In this document: in pieces, positions 44,273-56,000 of the stretch
How positions within the stretch are numbered: position 1 is the stretch's first letter
How the letters are laid out: each line of letters starts with the position of its first letter
From: Brachypalpus laphriformis
Taxonomy: Eukaryota; Arthropoda; Insecta; Diptera; Syrphidae
Length of the DNA stretch: 64,000 nucleotides
Assembly (NCBI GenBank): GCA_945910035.1
Contig: OX246756.1
Span: 58,243,808 to 58,307,807, forward strand
Direction: 5' to 3'
Program-made: the position numbers and the translations under genes
Notes under the pieces: generated by a model
What the model was told of the DNA's origin: nothing
The model's database searches: none
What the model saw: only the letters and a program-made list of their open reading frames with translations

Positions 44273-45286
44273 CTCATCTCCTTAGCTATTATCAAGGCTA
44301 CATACGAGGGCGGTAAGTGTCACGTCGTGCACAATGGTAAGGTGTCGGACGATTTTGAAGTCCAAAGTGGAGTACGTCAAGGGTGCATACTGTCACCACT
44401 ATTGTTTTTGGTGGTTATCAGCGATGTACTCCGTGCAGCATTGACGGAAGCTTATTCTGGAATTCGTTGGACTATGACATCTTACCTTAAACACCTAGAT
44501 TACGCTGACGATGTTTGTCTACTTTCACATCGGATAATGGATCTTCATTTGATGGCCCAAAATCTAGAAGCTGAGGCAAACAAAGTGGGGCTAAAAGTAA
44601 ACACAGCCAAAACAAAATCCCTGAGCACTTCTTCTAACAACCGCGCTCAACTTAACATTGCCGGACAGGAAGTCGAGAAAGTTGATAACTTTCTTTATTT
44701 AGGAAGTGTGGTCTCGGCTAATCGCGGTGGTACCGAACTGGATGTGTGCAGCAGAATCGGGAAGGCTAAAGCTGCGTTCGGAATGCTATCTAAAATCTGG
44801 AGAAGCAATGTTATCAGCTTAAGAACCAAGCTGCGACTGTTCCGCTCCAACGTAGAATCAGTGCTGCTTTATGGGTGCAGTACTTGGAAGGTGGGCACCA
44901 TTAACACACGGAAGCTGCAAGTCTTTGTAAACAAATGCTTAAGAATCATCTTGAGGATTTTTTGGCCGAACCGCATCTCTAACGAACAGCTTTATCTGAG
45001 AACGGGCCAAGAACCTATAAGCATTACTATACGAAGAAGAAAGTGGCAATGGATTGGACACACCCTACGGCGCGAAGACAACTTCATTGCGAAATACGCC
45101 ATGCAGTGGAATCCGCTCACCCAGGCAGGCAGAATAGCGGGACGCCCTAGGCAAACGTGGCGCAGAACAGTTGAGGAGGAATCGAGCTCTTTAGGAATGA
45201 GTTGGAGGCAGCTCAAACGCGTTGCAGAACTTCGAACAAGATGGCGAGCAGGCGTGGTTGACGCCCTATGCCCCCCGAGGGGTTAA
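44273..45286 (+). pseudogene. Element B: RT palm, thumb and C-terminus
   Basis: It is open from the junction to the stop. It reads IIKATYEGGKCHVVHNGKV, VRQGCILSPLLFLVVISDVL, LDYADDVCLLSHRIMDLH, VDNFLYLGSVV, LLYGCSTWKV and RRKWQWIGHTLRRED. Here the catalytic motif is the normal YADD, unlike YVDD in A and A'. The few residues before 44273 in the open frame come from fragment M and are not part of B. Confidence 0.85.
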
Positions 45287-45998
45287 AGGATCTAAGTAAG
45301 TATAGTTATAATCAGGACACAGCGGAGTAAAAGTTGTTGCTTATGCAGATGACATCGTCCCACTAATGTCTGGCAAATTCTTCGACACAATCACCGAACT
45401 TCTACAATCCTCAATAACTGGGTGAAAAGATTTGGACTGGACGTAAGCCCAGCGAAAATAGAGGTGCTCCTCTTCACCAACAAAAGGAAAGTCCCGACAT
45501 TCGGACCCCTGCAACTCGATGGCACTCCAATCCGAGTCTCGAGCAAAACACAGTGTTTAGGGTGCATACTTGACCGCAAACTGAGCGAGAGAAATAATAC
45601 AAATGGAAGAATAAAGAAAGCGTACATTGCGTTCTATGCATGGAGTAGCATTTTTGGGAGAAAATTGGGACCCAAACCTGCTATCATCCACTGCATGTGC
45701 ACTGCCATAGTCAGACCAATTCTAACATATGGATGCATTGTATGGTAGCGAATAGCAGAGCAAGTCACCCATTTCAAGGAACTAACAAAAATCGAGAGAC
45801 TTGCTTGCATAGCATCCATTGGCGCCATTAGAACCACCCCGACCATAGCCCTTAACACAATTTTCGCATTGATTCCACTAGACTTATTTGTTAAGAAATC
45901 TGTCACGATGCGTGCCCTGCGCCTAAAAGAATCCAACCTGTGCAGAAAGAGCCACATGGGCCACCTTCAAATTGCAAGATGAGCTCACCGAGACGCCA

Positions 45999-46287
45999 AA
46001 TACATATATTTTGCGCAACAGCTCTTTAAAGTGCCAGGGCCTAGCTTCTCGCAACCACTCATGTTGTGTGCGTTATATTTTTCACACGAATGGAAGGGAC
46101 CTACAGTTTAATGCCGAATCCGAACGGTGATTTGAGAAGCTTTTTTCGTGACAACAATACTCTCGGATGTTTGTCAGACGCTCGCGAGAGGTGGGACCGT
46201 GAAAAAACTTTTTGGTGTTTTCTGGGATTCGAAGTTGGAACCTCATGCGTAGTGTTCCGACACACTAACCACTTACGCCACGGCGCC
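45999..46287 (-). mobile_element. tRNA-derived SINE, copy S2, with 11-bp target duplication
   Basis: CCGAGACGCCA flanks it at 45988-45998 and 46288-46298. It is a reverse-strand copy of the SINE at 41711. Its tail in sense reads GCGCAAAATATATGTATT, so it has neither a pure A nor a pure T run. Confidence 0.92.
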
Positions 46288-46588
46288 CCGAGACGCCACC
46301 ACAGACTACTTTCTGCCATTCCCGGACTTCAGCTTGAACGTCAGAACCGTCATCGCTTCAAGGGAATACTGGGCAGATGGTGGGGCCATTTCCCCGCATT
46401 GTATTTCAGTTCTTACTGACGGGTCCAAAACAAACGAAGAAGTGGGTTCGGATATCCACTCAGCAGAACCCAACCTTGCAATATCACTAAGACTTCCGAA
46501 CCACGGCAGTTCCAAGCAAAAGTCCTAGCGATAGCAGAGATGGCATGAGAACTATCCACGAATCTCATTACTAGAAAAGAGATTGACA

Positions 46589-46970
46589 TCTTATTTATTA
46601 ATACGTGAACACGAAATCGTATCGTACGTTTTTTTAGTATTTATTATAAAAGGAAGAGGATGAAACTTATACCATTCGAATGGTACTGTGTCAGAGATGT
46701 GCAGAAAGAAAAAAAAAATGATGTGCGTATGTTACCGTTAAGTCAGGTAAACTAAAGTGAACATACACACATGATTATCCCATACAAAATGCTTTAACCA
46801 ATTAAATGAAAGCATTTTGATCACGTTCATGGCTGTATGAGCTTAGATCCCTTTGCCTTCCCTGCACGCGAGAATATTGCAAACAAAATGTATGTAAACA
46901 AATAAATAGCGTCGTTTCTCTCGCTGTTTGTTTTTCCCCTCGGTCGAATTTCGACCACACGCGATACTAG
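46589..46970 (+). mobile_element. Non-autonomous Helitron-like element, copy 2 (382 bp)
   Basis: It begins TCTTATTTATTAATACGTG, ends with GTCGAA/TTCGAC hairpin and CTAG, and is preceded by A and followed by T. It sits in the RNase H frame of element C: ...TRKEID is read up to 46588 and IYIDSQAV from 46971. Joining the flanks restores the frame with no base gained or lost. Copy 1 is at 3023-3217. Confidence 0.8.
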
Positions 46971-47755
46971 TTTACATAGATAGTCAAGCTGTTATAAAGG
47001 CCATTTCATCCAAGCTTATAAAACGCTACCGCGGGGAGCTTGAAACGCTAATCGATAGCCACCACGTAACACTCTGGTGGGTTCCAGGACACAAAGGAAT
47101 TCCACGGAACGAGATGGCAGACGAACTGGCAAGGAAGGGATTAGAACAAGACCTGCCAATAGTCCAATAATAAGTCCTTCCTCCCCTAAAACTTGTTAAA
47201 TCAAACAAAGCACTTGACTTTAAATGAAGAGCATACGAAAGATGGACAGCGCTCCCATCATGCCGCGTCTCCAAAAATATCTGGACAAAACACGATAAGA
47301 TGAAAACCAAGCTCATCCTCACTCAAAGTAGACAGAGCTTGGGGATTCTCATAGGAATCATTACCCGTCACAACCTATTGGCGGGCCACCGAAAACGAAT
47401 GTGGCTAAGTACATATGAACTTTGCAGAGGTTGCGGCAACACAGACGCAGAAGAGTATACAGAATACTTCCTATGCAAATGTCCTATTCTCTGCAATACT
47501 AGGAAGACGGACGTCAGAAAGTTTTCTTCAGTCATCTGGCCGACCTGTCTGAAAATCATGAAATTCATAACTTCTTCAGGATGGCTTAGAGGAGGCCTCT
47601 CCAATACCACAGAACTCTAGCTTCCTTCTATCTTTTCAGTATTTCAGCCAGGAAACTCCACCTCAGGGGAGCACAATGGATCCTTTTGAGATCTGAGTGC
47701 AGGTTGCACTTATTCGGTGGAGCTAACCACTTAAACCTTACCTATTTGCAATTAT

Positions 47756-47889
47756 TCATTCGAAGTTTTTTCAAATTTTTCTAAATAATTGCATGACGTC
47801 TTCTGAAGTCATTGAAGCTACTTGAAGTTATTCCAAATAATTATTGAAGTCCTTTATGTATATTGATATCCTTAAATCGTTATAGAAGG
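47756..47889 (+). repeat. Decayed AT-rich satellite, right part
   Basis: TCTTCTGAAGTCATTGAAGC, TACTTGAAGTTATTCC and ATTATTGAAGTCC are the same words as at 33180-33413. It is read as the far side of the site into which C, and later B, were inserted. Confidence 0.6.
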
Positions 47890-48189
47890 TGGGTGCCGTG
47901 GCGTAAGTGGTTAGTGTGTTGGATCACTACGCATGAGGTTCCAAGTTCGACTCCCAGAAAACACCCAAGAAGTTTTTTCACCTCTCGCGAGCGTCTGACA
48001 AACATCCGAGAGAGTATTGTTGTCTCGAAAAAAAGCTTCTCAAAACCAAATTGCCCTTCGGATACGGCACTAAACTGTAGGTCCCTTCCATTCGTGTGAA
48101 AAATGTAACACACACAACATGAGTGGTTGCGTGAAGCTAGGCCGTGGCACTTAAAGAGCTATTGCGCCAAATATTTTTTTTTTTTTTTT
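47890..48189 (+). mobile_element. tRNA-derived SINE, copy S3, with poly(T) tail
   Basis: Same head and body as S1, with a 9-nt deletion before CTCTCGCGAGCG. After GCGCCAAATA it ends in a run of T rather than A (about 48173-48189). No clear target duplication was found. Confidence 0.88.
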
Positions 48190-48690
48190 ATATTGCATGG
48201 TTGGTGCTTCTTTTCTTTCAGAATCCAATCTGTCGGCTACAAAGCCGTAAATCCCATTCCGTGTAGTCTTGTCCGTATATGATGCTTCCAATTGAGTTCA
48301 TGATGTGTGGGCATGTCGATGCTGGTTCCATGGCACTTTTGAGTTTAATCGTGACTATTCTGTATGCGCTTCCCCATGGGTTGTGTTGAAGTTTCTCCCT
48401 GAGTACCTGGAATGATTCACTTTTGCTCTTCTTATTCATCTTACGAAATCGCATTCGTTTCCTCTGGAGTTATCCTCGAAGTTTTTCAAAGTGAAGCTCT
48501 CAGCTGTCTCTGTTTGGAAAGTAGCCAACAGTGGTGTCTGAATCGCCAAAGCTGCGTTTGTTTCGCTGCCAGTCTGGAGAAATATGACTTTCTGGACCAG
48601 ATACGATTCGGGAGCATTACCCGCGCTGTCATTCGTAAGTTGCATCCCTTCGTGCGCAGATGACTTTCGAGCTCAACACGCATTATTCCT
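48190..48690 (-). pseudogene. R1-clade LINE scrap
   Basis: The minus strand reads QHNPWGSAYRIVTIKLKSAM, TCPHIMNSI, then YGQDYTEWDLRL and QIGF. TCPHIMNSI and YGQDYTEWDL also occur in the 12847 element, where about 300 bp lie between them; here they are adjacent, so an internal deletion removed the region. Farther upstream (to 48690) an N-terminal part is barely readable. Confidence 0.65.
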
Positions 48691-50486
48691 AGGATTCGGC
48701 TATCTCATTCACTTTCGTGTCAGGAACCTATTGACATCAGAATGTTGAGAAGGAAGAGAAGTTCTAAATAGTTCCAAGAGTTGGTGTTCTGAAGCACAAA
48801 AAAGGCAATTGCGTACTAGTGCAAACACCACGTAAGCATTGTTGACGCCCTATTCCTCACATGGTATGCCAGGACGTGGCTACGTCTGTTCTGCTTCATA
48901 ATCCTCTCTTGATGGTAGCAACGTGTTGTTTGAATTGTTAAGGTCCTTGCTCCCATCTTTTATAATCCGGTAGCTCTTGTGCCTGACGTTTGATACATTG
49001 TCTTTTTGTGATTCATTCTTCTAAATGAAGTAGGCTTGCAAGACCAGATACGCAGTACGTACAATTTTGCAAGAGAACTAATTATCCTTCCATACAACAT
49101 TCATTAGAAGATTTTACTTATGCGCCCTACATCCCCTAGCCCATTCAGAAAAAGTTCAACGACTCCCCTTGAAACTTTTATAAAACTCTGCACAGCTCCA
49201 CATTAAATGTAAAATAACCAACTACGACCAGGACCGGAAACACTGTCGAGAGAAAACAGAATAAAATATTTTTCATTCCTCGCAGAATACCTACACTTTT
49301 TTTTTTTTAAAACAAAGTTCAACGACTTTTTGCCATTTAACGTGAAAAAAATGTCACCACACCAGGCAGCGCATCAGTTTCCTGTTTCAATTAAAAAACG
49401 AAAAACTTTTCCACTATTCCTGTTGCGCTGTGCTTCCAACAAAGTGCATGACTCACAATTAGTTGGCGCTGCTACATGGCCATGCATACTATGGACACTG
49501 CAGACCTTTGACCCGGTTTTCATTCGAAACAGCATCATCGTGCTTCCATCAAGGGAACACATGGCAACCCTTTGACCCATTCCATTTGAATTCATCAGCA
49601 TTATGAGCATCTTCATCGTGCCACTAGCTGCGGTCGTAGTGGTCGTCGTGGGATAGGCAAAAACCCAAACATACAAGCTTAACCACACTGCAAAGCTACA
49701 TAATTACGGCGATGATGGCGAATATATGATGCCCAATAGTAGCCGGATCCAAAGGGGGTAGGGGGGTAGTTAACGGAGCACGATTACTGGCAATTAGAGA
49801 CCTCTCCCCCTCTTGTGGCTGCCTTGAGTATTTGCTTCTGCTTGAGTGGCTTACGTAATTATGATTTATGGTTAATTCTCTTAGAAATACAAGGAAATAG
49901 TGACAAAGAGAATGGAATTGCGGTTGCAGCGTTGGTGGAACTTGCTGTGCTGGAGGAGGTGGAATGCAGGGAATCAATTAATGAAAAAACTGGAAACTCA
50001 GCGGGGTAATTTTTTATTGTACTTAACACATTTTAATCACTTTATGAAGATAATGTCATTCTTTAAAAAAATGTTTCTTCTGGCATCTACCGAGGGGGAG
50101 ATGAGGAGGAACAAGGCATTTCCGTCGGCATGCTAGCTTATGTGCTCAAGTTCTTCGTGAGTATACCAGCAGAATGGAGTTGTGACATATTCCATTTCAA
50201 AATGAGAGCAAAGCTCGAAGAGTATATGCGGGTTGTACAACACCACCCATGTAGAGAATGCTGTATTGTAAAAAAGTTGTCGAATGCAATCAGAGTTGTA
50301 AGTGATCGCGATCAAAGTCAACGATCACGATCAATTGATCGAAAGTTTTGATCTCTACGATCGCGATCAAATATTTAACCGATCGTCATTCCATGTTATG
50401 ATCGTGCTCAAAATATTGGTTCGCAAAACCAAAATCTTCGATACGATCAACTGATCGATAACCATCGAGCTATTCGATACGATTCA
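48691..50486. other. No recognisable gene; GATC-rich end
   Basis: 48691-50290 shows no motif I recognise on either strand. From about 50300 to 50480 GATC and GATCGCGATC words are strongly clustered, often as short inverted repeats. Similar words return at 51855-51990, on the other side of the E copy. Confidence 0.45.
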
Positions 50487-51827
50487 ATAACTACCGTTCG
50501 ATCAAGCTGATGTCACACACCATGAAGATCGTTGAGCGGGTATTAGGTGGCCGACTGCGAAAAATAATACGGCTATCTGATGATCAGTGCGGGTTTGTCT
50601 CGGGTAAATCAACCACAGATGCAATCCAAAGTATAAGGATCATAATGGAAAAACATCGTGATTCCTTAAGGGATTTGCATATTGTATTGGTTGACTTTGA
50701 AAAGGCATTCGACAGACAACCACGAGATCTGATATGGGTGGCGCTAAGACATCGAGGGGTTCCAGCAACCTATGTACAGATGATCATGGACATGTACGAA
50801 AGAGCAAAGACAAGACTAAGATGTCCCGCTGGAGTAACCGGAGAGTTCCCAATCAAAGTCGGGGTGCACCAGGGAAGCGTTTTAAGTCCTTTGCTCTTTA
50901 TTACAGTCCTTGATTATCTGCTTGAAGGTAAAGTGATGGACCCCAAGGTACATCAGTTATTCTTTGCTGACGATGGAGCCATCATAAGTGAGGATCCTAC
51001 ATCCCTGCAACGAGCACTTGATGTGTGGGTGGACGTTTTGGAGGGAAATGGGTATTGCATTAGTTCAAAAAAGACAGAGTACTTGTGCTGCCCGTTCTCT
51101 GATCCACTCAGGCCTATTCCAGACATTTATTTGAATGGAACAGTGCTTCCCAAGTGCGAAAAGTTCAAATATCTGGGATCTATGATCAATAGCAAAGCAA
51201 CTTGTGATGACGACATCAATCATCGTGTAAGCGTAGGGTGGATGAAGTGGCGAGAAAATTCCGCTATCTTCTGTGACAGAAAAATGCCCCCTAAGTTGAA
51301 AGGAAGGCTCTACACCGCAGTTGTACGTCCAGCGCTCACATACGGTTCACAATGTTGGACGATGTACAAAAAGTATGAGAGTAAATTAACGGCAGCTGAG
51401 ATGAAGATGCTTCGCATGACAGCAGGAGTGACCAAGCTTGATCGAATAAGAAGTTCGAAGATCCGTGGAAGCTTTCACATCAAGGAAACCATCGTACACA
51501 AATTAGAGCGCGACCGGCTCAGCTGGTATTGCCACGTTCAAAGAAGAGATCATTTGAACCCTGTTAAAAAGGCAATATCTATGCACGTTCCAAAGACATC
51601 GCGATGTAGGAAAGGCAGGCCTATAAACGCCTGGATCAGACAAATGCGACGACATCGGCATTTCATTGGATGTAGTAACCGAGTGATCCAAAATCGGCAG
51701 GCCTGCCGATATTTTCTGAGGTCAAATAGGCGAACCCCACAGGCGGATCAGTAGAAATGCAGTGAAGTGGGAGGGCTGTGATCCCTTGTTTTCGGATCAT
51801 AGCCTCGCTGATAAAAGGAAGAAGAAG
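50487..51827 (+). mobile_element. Element E, copy 2, 5'-truncated
   Basis: It is nearly identical to the 3' part of E (7824-11317), beginning at ATAACTACCGTTCGATC within RT and ending in GAAGAAG. At most a 5-bp duplication (TTCAA) flanks it. It lies in a GATC-rich stretch that continues on the right. Confidence 0.9.
50510..51754 (+). CDS. RT C-terminal half of element E, open (414 aa), partial
   Basis: It is open from the 5' truncation to the normal stop. It contains CGFVSGKSTTDAI, VDFEKAFDRQPRDLIW, GVHQGSVLSPLLF, FFADDGAI, the thumb (FKYLGSMINSKATC, YGSQCWTMY) and the C-terminus RRTPQADQ. It has Trp (TGG) where the 7824 copy has TAG. Without endonuclease and RT fingers it cannot work alone. 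Confidence 0.88.
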   Translation: MSHTMKIVERVLGGRLRKIIRLSDDQCGFVSGKSTTDAIQSIRIIMEKHRDSLRDLHIVLVDFEKAFDRQPRDLIWVALRHRGVPATYVQMIMDMYERAKTRLRCPAGVTGEFPIKVGVHQGSVLSPLLFITVLDYLLEGKVMDPKVHQLFFADDGAIISEDPTSLQRALDVWVDVLEGNGYCISSKKTEYLCCPFSDPLRPIPDIYLNGTVLPKCEKFKYLGSMINSKATCDDDINHRVSVGWMKWRENSAIFCDRKMPPKLKGRLYTAVVRPALTYGSQCWTMYKKYESKLTAAEMKMLRMTAGVTKLDRIRSSKIRGSFHIKETIVHKLERDRLSWYCHVQRRDHLNPVKKAISMHVPKTSRCRKGRPINAWIRQMRRHRHFIGCSNRVIQNRQACRYFLRSNRRTPQADQ

Positions 51828-52120
51828 TTCAAAGCAATTTTGCAATTAATTTTCAAAAAATGATCGAGTCATTGCAATAATTGATCAGAATAGGGAGTGA
51901 CCCTATATTTGGCGGTTAAGTGTGATAGTTCGTGAAAAGTGAGATATTTCGTGTCAAGTTTACGTTGCGATCAGCGATCAAAGTGATCGATTAAGCATAC
52001 GTATAACCATGGCCAACACTGCAGGCAAAACTTCTGGTGACGATCTTAACGCGCAGCTGATTACCATTAAGAATGATAACCATTAAGAAACCAATTTGGA
52101 AAACTCAGGGGTCTGACAGG
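51828..52120. other. No recognisable gene; some GATC-rich sequence
   Basis: Short AT-rich interval between the E copy and element H, with GATCAGCGATCAAAGTGATC near 51971-51990. Nothing coding recognised. Confidence 0.4.
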
Positions 52121-52920
52121 AAAGACGTAACAGTCGGCATGAAGCACTATTAAGATGTCAGAGCAGGACGTACCTGATGATAGTAAGACCCATCATCACT
52201 TACGGGGCAGTGACATGGATTGAGAGAACTAGGCTAACCACGACGAGGACATCCCTTAACAAAGTGCAAGGATTATCCTGCATATGCATAACAGGAACCA
52301 TGCGAACCTGTCCCACAGCAGCACTAGAAGTGATCGTAGGTATACCTCCACTACACATAGTGCTAAAGCGAATCGCCAAGTAGCCCATATTGAGAATCAA
52401 CGAAGAGGGCATCGGGAAAGGAACATGCATCGCAAACAAAGAGCGAGTAACCCTATCCAAATCGGTGCCGCTTCTGGACTGGCCCAGAGATGATCTGGTC
52501 AAGAAATCCTTTTTTGAAAGGAAATTTGACTCAAAGCTGAGCAACAAAAGAGACTGGAGCAGCGAATCCGATAAATACCTATTCAAACAACACACAATTA
52601 AATGGTGCACAGACGGATCAACAACTTCTGCTTGCACTGGGGCAGGAGTATATGGGCCCAGGACCAGATTCTCAGAATCACTGGTAGTATTCCCCAGTAT
52701 ATTTGAAGCGAAAATTCACGCTATCGAAAGATGCGCACAATTCAACCTAGACAGGAAAAATCTCGGGCAGGACCCCGCAATACTGTCAGACAGCCAAGCC
52801 GCTATTAAAGCACTGACCTCGCACGAGATCAGATCCAAACTGGTATGGGAATGCCTCACCAGGATCAACAAATTGGGGGAAACAAACAAAGTAACTCTCT
52901 ACTGGGTACCAGGACATGTA
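52121..52920 (+). pseudogene. I-group LINE element H, left part: thumb and RNase H
   Basis: It reads MIVRPIITYGAVTW and CITGTMRTCPTAALEV, then RNase H with WCTDGSTTSACTGAG, FEAKIHAIERCAQF, LSDSQAAIKAL and LYWVPGHV. A stop at 52381 breaks it. It ends at the target duplicated by element G; the frame resumes at 56855 as VEGSEAAGELARNG. The 5' part (EEP and RT core) is absent. Confidence 0.82.
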
Positions 52921-53026
52921 GGTTAGGTTAGGTTAGGTTGGCTGTCCACGCTAGAGTGCAGACACACTTAGACCAGTGAAGGTCCTTTGTGATACCATGG
53001 ATCAAACCAATTAGGCAACTCAGGGA

Positions 53027-56000
53027 CTAACAAAACCAACCGGAGCTTTTGACAAAGCGATGGATGCTCATGACGTCCAAGGACGCCAGATCGTAGACGT
53101 CGTCAAGGAAGAGGGACCCTAGATAGAGCATTTTTTTATGCGACAGGGCTGGACATGTGCATAGGAGGTGAAGGACAGTTTCCTCCTTCTCCTCGTCCCT
53201 ACAGCTTCTGCAGAAGTCGTTGGAGAAGAGACCAAGTCTTTTGGCGTGTTGGCCTATAAGACAGTGTCCAGTGAAAACACCGACAACGCAGCTGATTTGT
53301 GTACGCTTTAACTCGATCAGATCGGCACTACGTTTTTGATCCAGCTTAGGCCAGATCTGTCTCGAAATGTGACACGTTGAGCCGTTTACCCATCTGAGGT
53401 TGGTCGTGCTAATAGCGTTCAGCTTTAGTAGATACTTACATGTAGCGAGGGGCATACCCAGGGCTTGCCTTTCAGGCAAAATCCTTAGAGTGGTACCCTG
53501 TCTGGCGAGGTCGTCAGCCCTGCAGTTACCTGTAATGTCTCTGTGGCCCGGCACCCAGCATAGGTGAATGTTGAACTGCTCTGTCATCTCCATAAGAGAT
53601 AGACGACGGTTTAAGGCATCCTTTGAAGTGAAGGAGAACGATTCCAGGGACTTGATTGCCGCTTGGCTGTCAGTGAAAATGCTTATATCCCTGACAGATA
53701 ATACATTACATTTCAGCCAGGACAGGGCTTCCTTAATCGCCATGATTTTCGCCTGGAAAACGCTACAATGATCAGGGAGGCGGAAAGAGATGTTCAGATT
53801 GAGATGTTCGAAGAAAACACCACAACCCACCCCACCCTCCATCTTAGATCCATCTGTAAAGAAGTGAACCGAACTACCATCGACAGGGGGGGGCAAGTGT
53901 CCCATACATCCCGGGACAGGGATGCTCGTACGGAAGTTACGGTCAAATCTCAGTTTCGGCGGGGTGTAGTCCGTGTTTTCGTGTTTGAAGTTGAGAAGAT
54001 CAAGGATCGAGGAGTGGCCTAAGCGATAGCTAGTTCACTGAGAGGAGGCTTTCAGGCGGATGGCCGCACTGGCAGCCATATGTTTGCCGAAAATATCTAA
54101 AGGTAGCAGGTTGAACAAGATGTCCAGTGCCGCGGAGGGAGTAGTTCTCAGTGCACCACTGATGCAGATGCATGCAGATCTTTGCACCATAGCTAGTTGA
54201 GTGAGGTGGACCGCCCTCAGCAGGCAGGCCACCATACGATCACGCCATATAGTAGTATAGGCCTGATAACGCACACGTATAGCCAATGAGTGATTTGAGG
54301 TTTAATACCCCAGCTCCTACCTATAGCCTTTTTACAGGAATAGAGAGCTACATTAGCTTTCTGGACGCGCTCTAGTAGATTGGCCTTCCAGTTTAATTTC
54401 CAATCCAAAATAAGATCCAGATATTTTGCGTTTTCAGAGAAGGTGAGACTGCTGCCATTTATCATAGGAGGGTCTATGAGGGGAACTTTATATTTCCTCG
54501 TGAAGAGAACGAGTTCCGTTTTATGGAGGTTAATCCCCAGTCCGCATTTGGAGGGCCATTTGGTGAGCCGAAGGCGAGCATATTGGAGGATTTCCCTGAG
54601 AGTGTCCAGGTGTTTACCGGGGGCAGCAATAGCAATGTCATCAGCATAGGCGATCACTCTACAACCTGACGTATCCAGGTCCATCAGTAGTTCATTAACT
54701 ACCAGGTTCCACAGAAGAGGTGACAAGACTCCACCTTGAGGTGTACCACAGCGAGCAATTCTTCTGGCCGATGCTCCGCCCAGCTGTGTGTTAATAATCC
54801 TGCGTGTTAGCAATTGATTGATCAACACTCCGAGCGAAGTATCCACTTTCAGATTTACAAGTGCGTCTGTAATCGCCTTTGGTTTGACATTCTCCCTCAA
54901 TGTCAAGGAAAGCCACCATGGTGTATTCTTTGATGCTCACGGATTTTTTGATGGTGCGCACAAGCGAATGTAAGGCAGTCTCAACCGATTTGCCTTTGCA
55001 GTACGCATGTTGGGACGGCAAGAGCAAAGTTGGGTTAATACTTTGCCGACGATGGATATCAATTCTTCTTCTTCTTCCTTTTATCAGCGAGGCTATGATC
55101 CGAAAACAAGGGATCACAGCCCTCCCACTTCACCGCATTTCTACTGATCCGCCTGTGGGGTTCGACGATGGATATAAATTAACCTTTCTAAAGTTTTAAG
55201 CAGAAAGGACGATAGACTTATAGGTCGGAGATCCTTTGGTTCCACGTGCGAGCTCTTTTCTGCCTTAGGTATGAATATGACTTCAACCTCGGTCCAAAGT
55301 TTGGGAATATAGACCAAATTAAGACAACCCGACAAGATGACTTTGAGCCATGGAAGCACAATGTCCTCGCATTGCTGAATTTCAGTTGGAATAACACCGT
55401 CAGGTCCTGGGGACTTGAAGGGTTTGAAACTGCGCATGGCCCATCGGATCTTTTCTGTAGTTATCAAGACTAAGGAGTTGCTGCAAGGTAGAGAGGGAGG
55501 GAGGGGGGGATTTCCCACTTGCGATACGGCAGGGGAGCTACCAGGAAAGTGAGTATCCAGTAAGATACCAATGGATTCCTCAGCAGAGGAGGTCCAATGA
55601 CCATCCGGATGCAGAAGGTAGCTGGGTATAGAAGGGCTTTTAGAGAGGATTTTCCGCAACCTGGAAGCTTCCGAGGACCCTTCAATGCTTTCGCAGAAGT
55701 GTCTCCAGGATCGTCGTTGCTCCTTCCTCAGTGAGATTTTGTATTTCCTGAGAGACAGTTTATAGGAGTCGCAATCGGGCGTCTCACGGGAGCTTTTAGC
55801 AATATTTAAAAGGAGCCTACTGTCTTTCCTAAGACTACTGAGATTTGCATTCCACCAGGGAGGTTTCATTTTACCTCGAGGCTTGCGGAGTGGGCAGGCC
55901 TCGGACATGGCACCATTTAGTGCCGATGTTAGTGTGTTGACTAGATTGTCAAGGTCTTCAGTGCAAGAAGGTTCAGTAGGCAGGTGGGAGGGAATAAGCG

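Larger units (their letters stand above)
33414..45300 (+). mobile_element. RTE-like LINE element B, three segments with nested inserts, 15-bp target duplication
   Basis: TATAGTTATAATCAG flanks it at 33399-33413 and 45301-45315. Its own segments are 33414-35233 (leader, EEP, RT start), 38539-39018 (RT fingers) and 44273-45300 (RT palm to end, tail TAAGTAAG). Element A sits between the first two, and a block of other fragments between the last two. It is a sister family of A (similar proteins, same AAGT-type tail) but more decayed, so older. Confidence 0.85.
45316..47620 (+). pseudogene. Element C: RT core and thumb, RNase H, zinc knuckle, in pieces
   Basis: 45316-45748 has AYADDIV and then FGLDVSPAKIEVLLFTNKRK, LGCILDRKLSERN and IVRPILTYGCIVW. 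45749-45987 has IERLACIASIGAIRTTPTIAL. After the SINE, 46299-46528 has SVLTDGSKTNEEVGSD and ISLRLPNH. After the Helitron-like insert, 46971-47170 has YIDSQAVIKAI and WWVPGHKGIPRNEMADELAR. 47300-47620 has LCRGCGNTDAEEYTEYFLCKCP. Stops and small deletions are present apart from the inserts, for example the conserved Glu region near 46520. Confidence 0.8.
45316..47755 (+). mobile_element. I-group LINE element C, 5'-truncated, with SINE and Helitron-like inserts
   Basis: It starts at GHSGVKVVAYADDI (45316) next to the target duplicated by element B and ends after TTAAACCTTACC at about 47750, where satellite words resume. It contains SINE S2 (45999-46287) and a Helitron-like insertion (46589-46970). 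Decayed satellite lies on both sides once B is removed. Confidence 0.75.
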
